This document shows, piece after piece, positions 12,125 through 24,300 of a stretch of 64,000 bases of DNA (its first letter is position 1; the number at the start of each line of letters is the position of its first letter). The notes under the pieces are model-generated. The model was not told where the DNA came from and did not search any database. It worked only from the letters and a program-made list of their open reading frames with translations. The stretch is from contig NC_030386.2 in NCBI RefSeq assembly GCF_001625215.2, forward strand, positions 20,988,545 to 21,052,544, read 5' to 3'. The translations under genes were made by a program, and so were the position numbers. Source of the DNA: Daucus carota subsp. sativus (lineage: Eukaryota > Streptophyta > Magnoliopsida > Apiales > Apiaceae).

Positions 12125-14310
12125 TTTGAGATTGATCGTGTTCAAGTACAAACTTACATAGTTTATAAAGACACACATACACAAAACTACAACTAAATAT
12201 ATACGGTGACACAATTATATAAACACACACACACACACAGAGATATATAAATGAATCATATCTATTTATTGGGTACACAATTGATCGGTTCAATATATTT
12301 GTAGCTTGGAAGTTTTAAAAGTATACCTTACTTGAGTCCGGATCGAAACTAAGCAAGTCAAAATTATTCAATTCATTACAATCATCATCACCATTTCGCG
12401 GCTGCACACAAAAAACATGTATTTATAATTTGGAAGAATTTTTTTTTAAAAAAAGTGTAGTATCATATATACTAATTTATATGCATACATACCTTTTTAT
12501 TCACCGGGAAGGTATATTCATCTTGATTTGCAACCAATGAAGCACCAATGCCAGAATGCGTGGGTTGCATGTATCTCGTCTACCAGTAAATTAAAACTAA
12601 AAGATTAGCAATAGCAAGAGAAATTTTTAGAGTTGCGCAACATCACATATACAATACCTCTTCATTTATCGTTAAGGTATTTCCAATTTTTTTGATGCCA
12701 AGTGATCCATCACTTGTGTTTATATCACTTTGCATTGCTCCTAACTAAATCACGATCAAAAATATAAATTAATGGTCGCCGAAGAACAAACACATATGTA
12801 AACATATATGTGTGAAACTCTTATATACATGCCTGGTCATCCATCCCTAAAGGATGTATGAATTGATTTTCACCAAAGGAAAAATCAATAGATGGAGCAG
12901 GTTGAGAATTTTCCTGTTACACGTAACCAAAGAAATACAATGATAGTTGGGAGACATAAATAAATATTTAAACATGGAAAAGGAATCAGAAATAATTATT
13001 GTTTTATGAAAAAGTAACATATAATCCTTACAATAAAAGATAGTAAATAATTAAACCTTGAGGAGAAATATTATTAAGAATTTTGGTCTCATGTCATTGT
13101 AAATCCATGTTCCGACCTTGTGTATAAAATATCTAACCCCTATTTTACCTGAACTCTGTTGAAATTGTTTCGATTAAAGATTCTAGTGTTGCCTTGTGCT
13201 TCAGGATTTAGCGGTGGTTGAGAAATGAAGGCATTATGAATGGATTCAATAACACTATCAGAAAGTACAGTAAGATTTGTTGCATGAAGCCAATCATTGA
13301 TGTTAGCACCTCCAAGCAATCCACCATCAGAAAATTTATTGTTTTGATGTGGCGTCAGTGTAGTTTGATTATAATCACCCTTCTCACCTTCCTCGTAGCG
13401 ATTATAATAGGCATGGTTGCTTTCAACGATATTCCCAATGTTTAAGTTACCATCATTTTCAGAAGTAGCAATCCCATTACTAAGCCAATCTGCTTTTATA
13501 TTTATATCAGCACAAGGTGCATAGTTTGGTGCTGACATTGCATTCATTATCAACCTGGAAGAAGACCCTGCACAAGTGAAAAATATGTATAAATTTGATT
13601 AACAGATAGTGGTTAACAACGTTTTATCAAGTTGAAATATTTGGTTGCATGTGAAATATATATATAATTAGCTCACCAGCTTCGTTGAATCTCAACATGG
13701 GTAAGGATGCACGAATTGGGGCTGCGTCCTTGCTAGATCTTTGCTCATTTCTTAGTTGATTGATCAAAAATAGGTTTGGATTCCCATCCACTATACTCGA
13801 GTGATTATAATTCAAATTGGAGCAGTATTTTGAAGATTGAAGACTAATCTTGCCATCCAAAACTCCATTCAAGAATTTTCGATATTTCTACATTGTACGT
13901 GTTAGTCCAACAATAATCAATAATTATAAAGACATATACATTATGTAATTCTTATAGAAATTATCATGTGACATTTCCACATACCTGCAAATGACTAGCC
14001 ACTTGTTCTCGAGAGACTCCAGGCTCATTCATCTTTTCCAATATAGTGTTTGGAATAGCTTCTGTCGAAAATTATATGGAGAGGATCATATATAAAGGTA
14101 AAATTCAATCAAGAATCTTATAGAGAGTACTAGTGAGAGACTCATATATCCACCAACGCGTCTGATATATAAAATATTATAAAAATATTTTATATGGAGT
14201 ATTAATTAAATAATTATATGCCATGCAATATGTTTTGCATATAAAACATTGTAAAGTACATAAGCAGAAAATGTTTCAGGACATGTCTTTCATTTAACTC
14301 TATATAAGGT

Positions 14311-14389
<79 letters not shown>

Positions 14390-16009
14390 TATATTCTTAT
14401 TTCTAAGTTTTAATAACTAGGTATGTGGATATATAACTTACTATGATAACCAGTGACTAAAATAGCATCGACAAATCGATTATGAAGCCTTGGGGTCCAA
14501 TCAATCTTCTTGGCCCACTCTGTGTCAAAATAAACAATTCATCATTTACTTCATTACCATTATCAGAATATATATTATGTAAACATAAATTAAAAGTAAT
14601 TAATTTCTTACTCGCTGGTTTGTCATTAGAATTATCAGTTGTAGATGGGCCAATGCTTGATGGTACCTTTGCTAAAGAGCTTCCGGACATAGTATGTATG
14701 TTCTTGTTTACTTTCCTCAATTCATAGAATTGCCATATGTCCCTGACAGCATCAGGCAATATAGGCTTTAGCAAGCAAGATTCGGCCCCATTGTTAAGTC
14801 CATCTCCAATTAGCTCGTGCATGACATCATCTGTTGTTACTGCATATAGAAAAATTCATTGTTTGTTAGTAACTCATAACTAATCTTCGTTAGATACAGT
14901 AGTTAAAAATTAAAATGCGAGAATGTTAATATTATCACAGGATTTATAATTATCGTACATTAATATACAACCATGATTTATATGATAATGAAACGTATTT
15001 CAAAAACTTACATATTACAGGTATATCATAATCTTTATTAATGCATTTTAGAAGTTGAAGACCATCCATGTTTGGCAAGTGAACGTCCATTAAAACTAGA
15101 TCAAATGATTTCTGCTGGAGTAGGCACAAAGCGTCCCTGATATGACCTACGGCCGTCACTAAAATTAAGATTAAGAAATATATTAGCCTCGTACATTAAT
15201 TAAACAAGTATTAGTATCTAATATATATTAGGCACACAAAGTAGATAATATATTTTCAATTGATATAAAAATAATTCGTGCGACAAAATATAAACTTGCA
15301 ACTAAAAGAATCTGAATTCTGTTAAAAGACAACTAGATAGCATTATTTTATTAAGATAAAAAAAACCCTGTCTTTTTTGTTATTTAATATTTAATAATTA
15401 TTCAAACATGAAAAAAATGTCAATTATTAATATTTACAATTATTTATAAATATATGTTAAAAGATATCAATTATATACGACAAAAAGATTTTCATCTTCA
15501 CACACACCCACATGTTATGTTTTGAAATCTAAATTGACTAAGAAAGTGCGATGTCAATATACTTTCACCAATATTGCATCTTAAATTTGAGTAAAATTAG
15601 TAAACTTTTATCATTTGTTGTTCAAAAAATTATTCACTATAAGAATTTGAATAATAACAGAGTATATATTTCCAATATTTCCTCATATCAAAATAATATT
15701 ATTTGTGCGCATACAAACTTATCATTTGTTTTATTTAAAAATAAATCAAACCAGATAATCCATTATCTTCATCTTTAAACAATTAGCAATTCTTTGACAA
15801 GTACTTGCTCGTATCTGGTATTTAACTAACTTATACTAGATATTTTTTGATAACTAGATATATTAAATGTTAAATTATACTAATTTAGCATTTGATATCA
15901 CATTATCATATGTTATATAATCCATACCTTCATAATTACATCTCTTAAGAGAGGCTTTAGAAACTGCTAAAGATGTTTCATCTCCATCCACTAACAAAAC
16001 ACTGTACAT
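11965..16009 (-). CDS. Type-B response regulator (receiver + GARP/Myb-like)
   Basis: Twelve-exon minus-strand model: 16009-15928, 15158-15012, 14839-14612, 14519-14442, 14061-13985, 13887-13677, 13567-13149, 12913-12833, 12744-12658, 12579-12493, 12401-12332, 12023-11965; 541 residues, all phases consistent. Residues 1-115 are a receiver domain with phosphoacceptor D52 (LMDVHLPNMDG), T79 and K101 (LLKPI). Residues 153-212 are a GARP DNA-binding domain (WTPRLHNRFVDAI, then VASHLQKYRKFL), split by introns. The C-terminal half is Asn/Ser-rich, as in type-B ARRs. The family acts at the end of the cytokinin His-to-Asp phosphorelay in the nucleus. Oddities: the usual Asp-Asp acidic pair reads V-D-G-D, and the intron after exon 8 has a GC donor. 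If the last intron is retained, the protein ends at about 12315 with SSKVYF. The receiver starts almost at Met1, so an upstream exon cannot be excluded. Confidence 0.82.
12047..12124. repeat. (TA)n-(GA)n compound microsatellite
   Basis: About 57 bases of TA repeats run into about 20 bases of GA repeats. It lies in the last intron of the response regulator. Frames across it are artefacts of the repeat. Confidence 0.95.
14315..14386. repeat. (AT)n microsatellite
   Basis: About 72 bases of uninterrupted AT dinucleotides in intron 4 of the response regulator gene, between the two exons that share the GARP domain. Confidence 0.95.
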
Positions 16010-17281
16010 TTTATGTTGTGTTTCTCCCTTTTAATCTAAACACTTTTTTTTCTGTTTTCCTTATTGAGAACGGAATACTCCTTGTAACTTTGTTACTACT
16101 TAGCATTACAAATACGCCAATTTATAATTGTGTAAATACATAATCAATTGAATGGATTTTAATGTTAGAGATAAGGGTAATGTTAGTTGAAATAAGTGTT
16201 GGCATGGATTTTCTATTACTTCTTGTTTGTATTCAACTTGCAATCCATAAGATATGATATCTGTTTTTGTTTACAGCCCATGGTTTTGCATCGTGGTTTT
16301 GTTATCTATAATGGCAAAAGAAAAAACAAATTTTACTATATATTGAATCAATAATATTATTCTTCATATATTTATAATCACTCATTATTACATTCAATTC
16401 TATATAATTTAAACACTATATTACATCATTATATTTGAATATGATATAATTCATAGTCAGCGATTAATATTCAATAGCTATTAAAAGTTATAAGTTAATA
16501 TGTATGATATTATAGTTTTAATGTTGTTATTGGCTTTAAATCTCAATAGTTACATATTAAAGTTTAATGTATGCACTATTAAACGGAAGATATTTAAATA
16601 ATTGGTATGATTAAATAATACTAGGTTATGGATGACGTTAAATGATGTTAAGAATATTATCAAAAACAAATACACACACACATATATTTAATTCTAAAAT
16701 AGTCTAAAATTAAAACAGCGCGAAACAGTTGTGAGGATATAAGTAGTTAAGGTACATAGATTGTTTACATATAGCACTCGTGTCCCTTTTGTGTTCAAGA
16801 TGATGAAGGTCACAAAAAAGTCAAGATTTTTCATGTTAGATGATATGATATATTTGTGTATGTATTTTTTACGATTCTATTCTCATATATTATTATATTT
16901 TATATTTTTATTTAATACATTTAGCTTGTTAGTGCAAGAAATGAGAATTTTTTAATTAAGAGGGATTGGAAAGAAAAATCTATTTTGAAGATAAATTATA
17001 TGAAAAATTGGGTATGACTCAATAATCCAATTTTTAGACTATTCATATCTTAGTTCCACACATCAGATTTAGATAATCCTACTTCTCATACGAAGTTTAA
17101 TGAATTCTTTAGAATTCAAAGATAGCCCAAGAAACAAAGTTCCTCCGCAAAACCGGTAAATAGAGTTGTAATAACAGTTGCGTATTTTTATGAAGAATAC
17201 TAGTTAATTGATTGTAGAGTTCTATTTCTATATTGATTTAAAACATTAAGAATAATTTTATTATTAGAGATGAGACCAAAT
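16010..17281. other. AT-rich upstream region of the response regulator
   Basis: No gene seen. It contains a short CA run near 16672 and probably the promoter of the minus-strand response regulator. A small frame at 16761-16955 is AT-driven and unsupported. Confidence 0.5.
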
Positions 17282-17291
17282 ATTAATGTAT

Positions 17292-17489
17292 TTTTTTTTT
17301 GATAAGCTAGAGCGATATCATTAATAAAACGGAAGCTGGCTTTACATAACGAAAATAGCGCCAAGCTTCAAGGACACTAGAAACCAAAGTTTCAAAAGGA
17401 CACTAGAAACCAACGGAATTAAAACCTAAGCTACTACATAACCAACATACTAAGACAAGCTAAAACACGGGACCAAGCTTGATCATTAG
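17292..17489 (-). mobile_element. 5'-truncated poly(A) retroposon (LINE/SINE type) with TSD
   Basis: A 10-bp direct repeat ATTAATGTAT flanks the insert (17282-17291 and 17490-17499). On the minus strand the insert ends GATATCGCTCTAGCTTATC followed by a run of A, as expected for a target-primed retroposon. No reading frame remains. A 17-bp piece, GGACACTAGAAACCAA, is repeated inside. Only about 198 bp of the 3' end was copied. Confidence 0.8.
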
Positions 17490-18200
17490 ATTAATGTATA
17501 TTATTAGATTATTGAATATTATAAGGGTCAGATATGGAGAATAACTATGACTCTTCTTGATGTGGCAATTTTTATGGTTAAAAGTTTTTTTTAGTTCTCT
17601 TATTTATTATCGTTAGTTCAATTATGTATTTTTATTATCCTACTTGTTTTTTTTTTATTATAGTATTTTACAGGGGTGGGAAAGCCATGTTTGTGCAATA
17701 ATTTTAGCGCTATATTCATAGTGATTGGATTGGTTATTGTTATTCTAGTGATTTTGCTTTGATATTAATTTATGTAATCAGCTGATCACAAATAAATTTT
17801 AAGCAAATAGAAGGACGATGTAGAGGTATATTACTAAGGCACACATACGATTAGCAGAATTGAATATAAGTGTAAATTTTTTATTGAAATTCTGATATCA
17901 TTAACACTCGAGAGAGATTAGCATTGTTTTAATCACCCGATTGATTGAATTACTAAAAGTGATTAGTTGTGTAAGTATGTTTCAGGAGTGTTGATATAAA
18001 CTCCAGTTACATGACCACTTTAATTGCATTAGCTTAGATATTGATTATGATGTAAGCATGCATGGTGGACCTAATTGTTCTATATTTTAAATTTGATTAT
18101 TTTAGGATCTAATCATTTGAATTTAATTATAAATCAGTTAGTTAAAATAACTTCATTCATCATTTCCTCTTGAAATAATTAGTAATAATTATATAATGAT

Positions 18201-18720
18201 GAGTAAAGTGCATTATGTGTACTTGTACTTTAAACGAGACACCACTTGCAATACTGCACTTTTAAAACCATCACATGCAATATCACAATTCATAACCCGA
18301 TACAGTTTATGCAGTCTCGTCTATAATTCTAACGGACAAAGGGGTATTTGTGTAATTTCACCTCTATAACGGTTCTTTTATGCTATTTAATGAAGTTGCA
18401 ACCCCCCAATTTATTTTACAGACTCACTCAACCCTAATTTTCCAGGTAGCTTATGAGAGAACTATTGAAAAATTAGGGTTGCGTGAGGCTGTAGAATGAT
18501 TTGGGGAGGTTGCAGCTTCATTAAATAGCAAAAAGAAGCATAAAAGAGCCGTTATAGAGGTGAAATTACACAAATACTCTTATATTTGTTAGAATTATAG
18601 ACAGTACTGCATAAACTATATCGGGTTATTAACTGTGATATTGCATGTGGTGGTTTTAGAAGTGCAGTATTAAAAGTGGTGTCTCGCTTAAAGTGCAAGT
18701 ACACATAATGCACTTTACTC
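18201..18720. mobile_element. 520-bp foldback MITE, probably Mutator-like
   Basis: The element is almost entirely one inverted repeat. The left end GAGTAAAGTGCATTATGTGT is matched by the reverse complement of the right end, and arms of about 250 bp pair with few differences around a short centre near 18450. Flanks are TATAATGAT (18192-18200) and TATAATAAT (18721-18729), an 8/9 match to a 9-bp target-site duplication of the Mutator class. There is no coding frame. A transcript would fold into a long near-perfect hairpin. Confidence 0.85.
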
Positions 18721-18729
18721 TATAATAAT

Positions 18730-20813
18730 TTATAGAACATGTCTCCTTGACTATACGACCTGCATTTGTCGAACCACAACACAACAAATATCGTGCGTTT
18801 ACACATCATTAGATTTCTTATGTTCCGTTTGAATAGATTTTTTGTACTATTTCCAAATCGATATGTATATTAAGAAATTTAATTTCCTTGAGCAACTACG
18901 ATACATTGTCGAATATGATTTAAGACAATGTTTCGAAAAGAATCATTTTATGTAGAATTTTGGAAAAAGCCATCAAAACTGTTATAGTATTATGTAGTAA
19001 TACTCACTAATTTTCAATAATTCACATAAATTTGTTTTTAATGTTGAATTTAACGATATATAAATTTTATAAAAAATTTACATGAATTTAAATGAAAAAG
19101 AATGAATATAATCATGGTTCTAAACAGAACACTTGTTCTTATATGGGAAGTGATAGATTATTTGTATGCTTCTTTTAGAATAATATATCATGAAAGTTAC
19201 GTCAAATAGACATACAATTATTTAGCAAAAATAAAATAAAATAAGACATATCACCGAAATCTAAAATTGTCTCATGAATTTAACATTGAATATCATAGTT
19301 TGCTTTATTTTATTACTTAGTTTATATATTAGATATTTAAAAAAATCATTATTTACTTGACAAAATGAAAGTTTAAGTGACTAATTTTTATTCTCTAGGT
19401 GCTGATAAGGATTTTAAAATATCGTCACACACATCTATTTGTTCATATAAATTAATTGTTGTTTCCAAAATATACTATTGAGTTGAGGTCTACGGAGTCC
19501 GGATAATATGAGAGTATGGGGAGTCTATAATTATTAGGGCCTTTTTCCATAAATATCCAAGTTTAAAAGAATTTTTGCAAAAATACCGTCGCTTTTTAAA
19601 ACAAATTGTAAAATAACTACACTCCAAAAAATATTTGCAAAAATACGGAGGTTGCATATGCAACCATATCTGCAACTGTCAGCAACTATATATGCAACTA
19701 CAAATGCAACTTTAAAAAAATCTCTTAAAAATTACATTTAATTGCATAATAAGTTGTAATGTGGTTGCAGATGACGAAAATGAGTACCTTGCGGGGCTAA
19801 TACTAATATCACAAAAGTAACCATGAAATCAACTAAAAGCAACCAATTAAATAAACAACATAACTTTACTACCTTCTCTTTTCAATATCCAGCCCCCCAC
19901 ACCATGAATAAAAATAAAAATATATGGTGATGGCAGCTCATATATATATATTTGAACTCCCGGACGACAGCCCACGGCCCCATAAGGAATTGATATATAT
20001 ACTAACTTTAAGTAACCCATTAATCCTATAGACTTTCAATCGATGAGTTCAAGAAGAAGTTTTAATCTATCGAGATTGAAGAAGCTTCATCGAATTCAAA
20101 TTAAATTTTGAATCAAAAACACAGGTATTGAAAAATGCAAAAAGAACACATTACTCGCCTTGCAGATTCAGTCAGCATTTGTACATAATCGCACTGTAAT
20201 AAATGCGTTGCTATAGCATTGTGATTCGGGGTTTTATTGGTTTGTTCAATTTAATGAGGAGAGAGAGACGGTGAGTGAGAGGAGGGTGAGAAAGGGAGGA
20301 GAGAGTAGTAAAAAAAAGAATGAGAAGATAAAGATGGTATTCTTGTAATTTAATTACTCGTATGTTTAAAAAGATAGTGAGTTTCCGGTAGAAAGAGATT
20401 TACCTAATGACAACGCTTCTAAGGCTGCCCAAGATCCCTTACCTTTCCAAATATTTTTACGAATACGTTTTTTTATATAGAATTACGTTTTTTTGGAACT
20501 GCCATTTAAAAATTTTCCGTAAATATTCCATTCTAAAACTAAAAAGTTCGGAACAATTGGGATTTTTTTTGAAATCAGATGCAGTTACTAGTTCAGATGC
20601 AGTTACCAAGTGGTGGCCTTATCCTCGTAAAACCGAGCACCGCGATGACATGCGGCATGAGCCAATTCCGGCATGTGAATTTTTTATTATTTTAATGCAA
20701 TCGCCATCTTCCGCAAGGAGACAAGAGATCAAGGCCCAGTGCAGTGCTTACTCATCTCATTATTCCAAATTTGTGTTCAGAAAATTAAGAAAAACACTGC
20801 CCATTCTTTTGTC
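18730..20813. other. AT-rich spacer upstream of XLG
   Basis: No gene supported. Around 19540-19720 is a repeat-like tract with TTTGCAAAAATA twice and a cluster of TGCAAC words on a background resembling dispersed plant repeats. At 20577-20610 an 18-base word (CAGATGCAGTTAC and flank) is duplicated. The open frame at 20407-20964 overlaps the XLG promoter and leader and has no domain. Confidence 0.5.
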
Positions 20814-20825
20814 TTTTTATATATG
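20814..20825 (+). promoter_or_regulatory. Probable TATA box and 5' UTR intron of XLG
   Basis: TTTTATATATGC is followed by a CT-rich leader ending CCCTTTTG then GTAAGC at 20946, a good donor. This suggests a leader intron running to somewhere before the ATG at 21302. The acceptor was not fixed. Confidence 0.45.
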
Positions 20826-21301
20826 CTTCCCCATCATAGTCCTTTGTATATCTTTCCCACCAAACGCGTTTCATTTTAAAACCAAGAAATGGTCTTTGTT
20901 TGCCTCCCAAGTCTCCATTCAAGTCTCACTCCTCTCTACCCTTTTGGTAAGCAACACATTTTAAGTCCACGTCAACTTTCTCGAGAGCGGAAATAAGCTT
21001 TTATCACTAGGTTATTTCATGTCGTAACTTCAGAAAAAATAAACGGTGAATTTAGTCAACAAGAAAAGTGTTACAGACTTGGTCAAGTGATGTGTTTTCT
21101 GCCAAGTTAGTTAGAAGTTGAAATTTGGTTCTTGTGTTTATTGACTTATAGTAAACCATGATGTTCTTAAATATTTATTTTTTTTGCTTGAAGTATTTAG
21201 AATTTTAGTGATCTCCTCTGTTTTAGGTTTAGTTGTACTTGTTATTCAAAAAACAAGAATGATTTTTTCCTTCAATTTTTGAAGGAAAAAGATTTAACTC
21301 G

Positions 21302-24300
21302 ATGGCAACTTTTTTCAGAAAATTTTTGCCTACTAATCCATCGGCCTCGAATTCGAATTTTAATGCTGATGATGAGTACAACATGGAGTACTCATTTGCT
21401 TTGCAGTACAGTGGCCCTCCGGTGACTTATGATATTCCTCGGGTGGTTCCTGTGGATGTTGGTCACATTCCGACAGCTGCAGAGGTTTCTACTTCATCTA
21501 GTTTGAGTAATTTGTCACTGCCTGTTGTTCAACCTATAGTTAAGAAGAGGAAGGATCATTTGAGCATGAGATTGCCAAATGAGAGAAAGTTGGATTTAAG
21601 TGCAGCAGCTAATTCTCCGATTTCTGTAATAGATGCAGGTGGATTTGATGATGGTCGTGAAGCTCGTTTATCAAGTGGTCAAGGTACATCATTTAGAGTT
21701 GTTAATGTGATTGATGATTCAGGTGAATCAGGATATTCTGATAGTTATGAGTTTATAACAAGGAGAGTTTTGAATAGAAATGCAAGTTCTAGGAGTTTAG
21801 GGGTCTCAGAGAGTCATGGTAATTCACATGAATTGTCAGAAAATATGGATGTGGAGGGTGTAAGTGATGGTCCTGTGGGAGGTCTTTCTTCAGAATTTGA
21901 TAAACCAGGATTGAGATCACCTATTCTTTCCTCTGAAATTACGTCTTGTGAAGAAGAGGAGTCTGTTCATGAGGCCAGGTCTCCTCGCCATAGAATACCT
22001 ATAGTGAAGTTTCGTGATCCTGAATTGAGTGATATTGTTTATGGGGAGAATGATCACGTTGAGTCAGTTGTTGTACAAGAAAAGCAAAGAAGTACTAGGG
22101 CTAGTGTTGGGAAAGGATTATGCCATCTATGTCTCAAGGGAAACCAATTCACACAGAAGGAAGCTTGCTTGGTTTGTAGTGCGAAGTATTGCTACAAGTG
22201 TGTGCTGAGGGCAATGGGATCGATGCCAGAAGGAAGAAAGTGTATTAGTTGCATTGGTTATAGGATTGATGAGTCAAAGAGAGCGACCTTGGGAAAAAGT
22301 TCTAGAATGATTAAAAGATTACACGTTAAGGCAAGAGCAAAAGAAATCATGAGGCATGAGATATCATGCAAAGCCAATCAGTTTCCACCTGAATTGATCT
22401 ATGTGAATGGCAGATCACTTAGTGAAGCAGAGCTGGTTGAATTGCTATGCTGTCCAAATCCTCCGAGAAAGCTAGAACCCATAAAGTATTGGTATGACAA
22501 GGTGTCTGGACTATGGGGAAAGGTGAGAATTACTCAGTTTCTAGTTTAATCATTAACATTTAACTTGCTTGTTTATAATAGATCGCCAATCCTGTTCAAA
22601 CAGGAAGGGAAGAAGCCTTGCCAGATTATTAGCGCTCAATTGTCTGTTGGTGATCAGATCATGCGAAATGCCAGCAATGGCAATACAAACATTTTGGTAA
22701 ATAATAGGGAGATCACCAGATCGGAACTCTGGATGTTAGAGGTATACATGACTGTATTTTGTTACACTGCAAGTATGTAATTCTGCATAATATTTTTGAC
22801 CATATTGTCAAACCTTATAGTTTGCAGGAATTAATTGTGAAGGAAAACCACACTTTTGGATGAGTGCTGATGGTTCCTTCCAGGAGGAGGGGCAAAAAAA
22901 TGTCATGAAGCAAAAATTATTTAAGGTAGGCAATAATGTTTCTGGTGATATTTATGCTTGTTTACGTTGCAAAAATTCTGACATATGCTATTTTTCAGCC
23001 TAGAATCAAACTACTTTGTGCTATTTTATCTTTGCCAGTGCCTTCTGAGGCTGCACATTCTGGTATACAAGAAGATAATAAAATTACTAGCAAACTTGCT
23101 TCGGGCAACCTTGAGCAGAGAAAACCTTGTAAATTTCTTATGGTTGGTTCTGAGAAATCTGGAACCAGCACCTTATTTAAACAGGTATGACATCTGTTAT
23201 GCATAATATGTGATAGGCTTTCATTGATGTGAAAATAGGGAAAGGGTCTGTATATCAATTCACACTTAAGCTAAAAACTTGCAAGAAGGTCAATATTACA
23301 GATTATATAGGGGTTTTTTGAAAAATGCAATTTCATTTTATTTCTTAAGGTATATGCATGCCTGAAGGCATCTTTAAAAAGAATTCATGACTCAGAATTG
23401 CACCAGTATATTGCACACAGAAAGTTCCAACTCATCAGTGTAATTTTCATGTTTTGTTTAGGCTAAAATTTTGTACAATGCTCCTTTCTCTGAAGAAGAG
23501 CGTCAAGAAATTAAAATCATTATTCAGAGCAAGCTCTACAGCTATATTGGTATTCTTCTTGAGGATCGTGAACGATTTGAGGAGGAAAGTTTGAACAGAG
23601 CGAGGATGAAACATGCTGATCAGCTTGGTGCTTCACCGTCAGGTACAGAGGAATAAATTCACTTCTGTCAGCATTATTCATGTAAAATATAAGTGGACCT
23701 GCTTAATCCATCACAGCTCACTTTAACTAATGAATTGAAAGTATCATTCAACTTCGAGGCTGGATCATGTATGGCAATTTGTTCATGCTCTGGTATATAT
23801 TATATACATTTTAATAGTAAGAAAACACTGGTCAGGCCACTAGAATCAGATACAACTCCCAGAAGATAAAAAATCAAGTCCACTCTGAATTGTGCATCTG
23901 AACTTGTGATATGAACATACAAAGAAGTTTTGGTTTACAAGTTTGAGAGAAATTTGCACCACTGGAATTAGCTTTGCACTTGCTATAGCTTTTCTGTAAT
24001 CAATTTGGTAAAAAATTTCACCACTGGAATTAGCTTTGCACTTGCTATAGCTTTTCTGTTATCAATTTGGTAAACTGATTCAGCCTGGAATCTCAGTGCT
24101 GATTATAGGATGCGGATATTGTGCTGCAAACATATGATGCTGTAGAATATAATGAAAAAAATTCTTCCAGATGCAAAGCCTATACCTTCTGCATTTTATT
24201 TGATTTTACGGGTTACTACATATCTTGACACTGAAACACATATAACGAACATGTAGGCACACAAAGTACTGACCAGATTGCTGAAGAAAGTATTTATTCC

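Noticed and set aside
12048-12293. 81-residue minus frame with YIYIYI repeats
   Set aside because: Product of the TA/GA microsatellite in the last intron of the response regulator.
20407-20964. 185-residue frame upstream of XLG
   Set aside because: Overlaps the likely promoter and leader, low complexity, no domain, ends at a likely splice donor.
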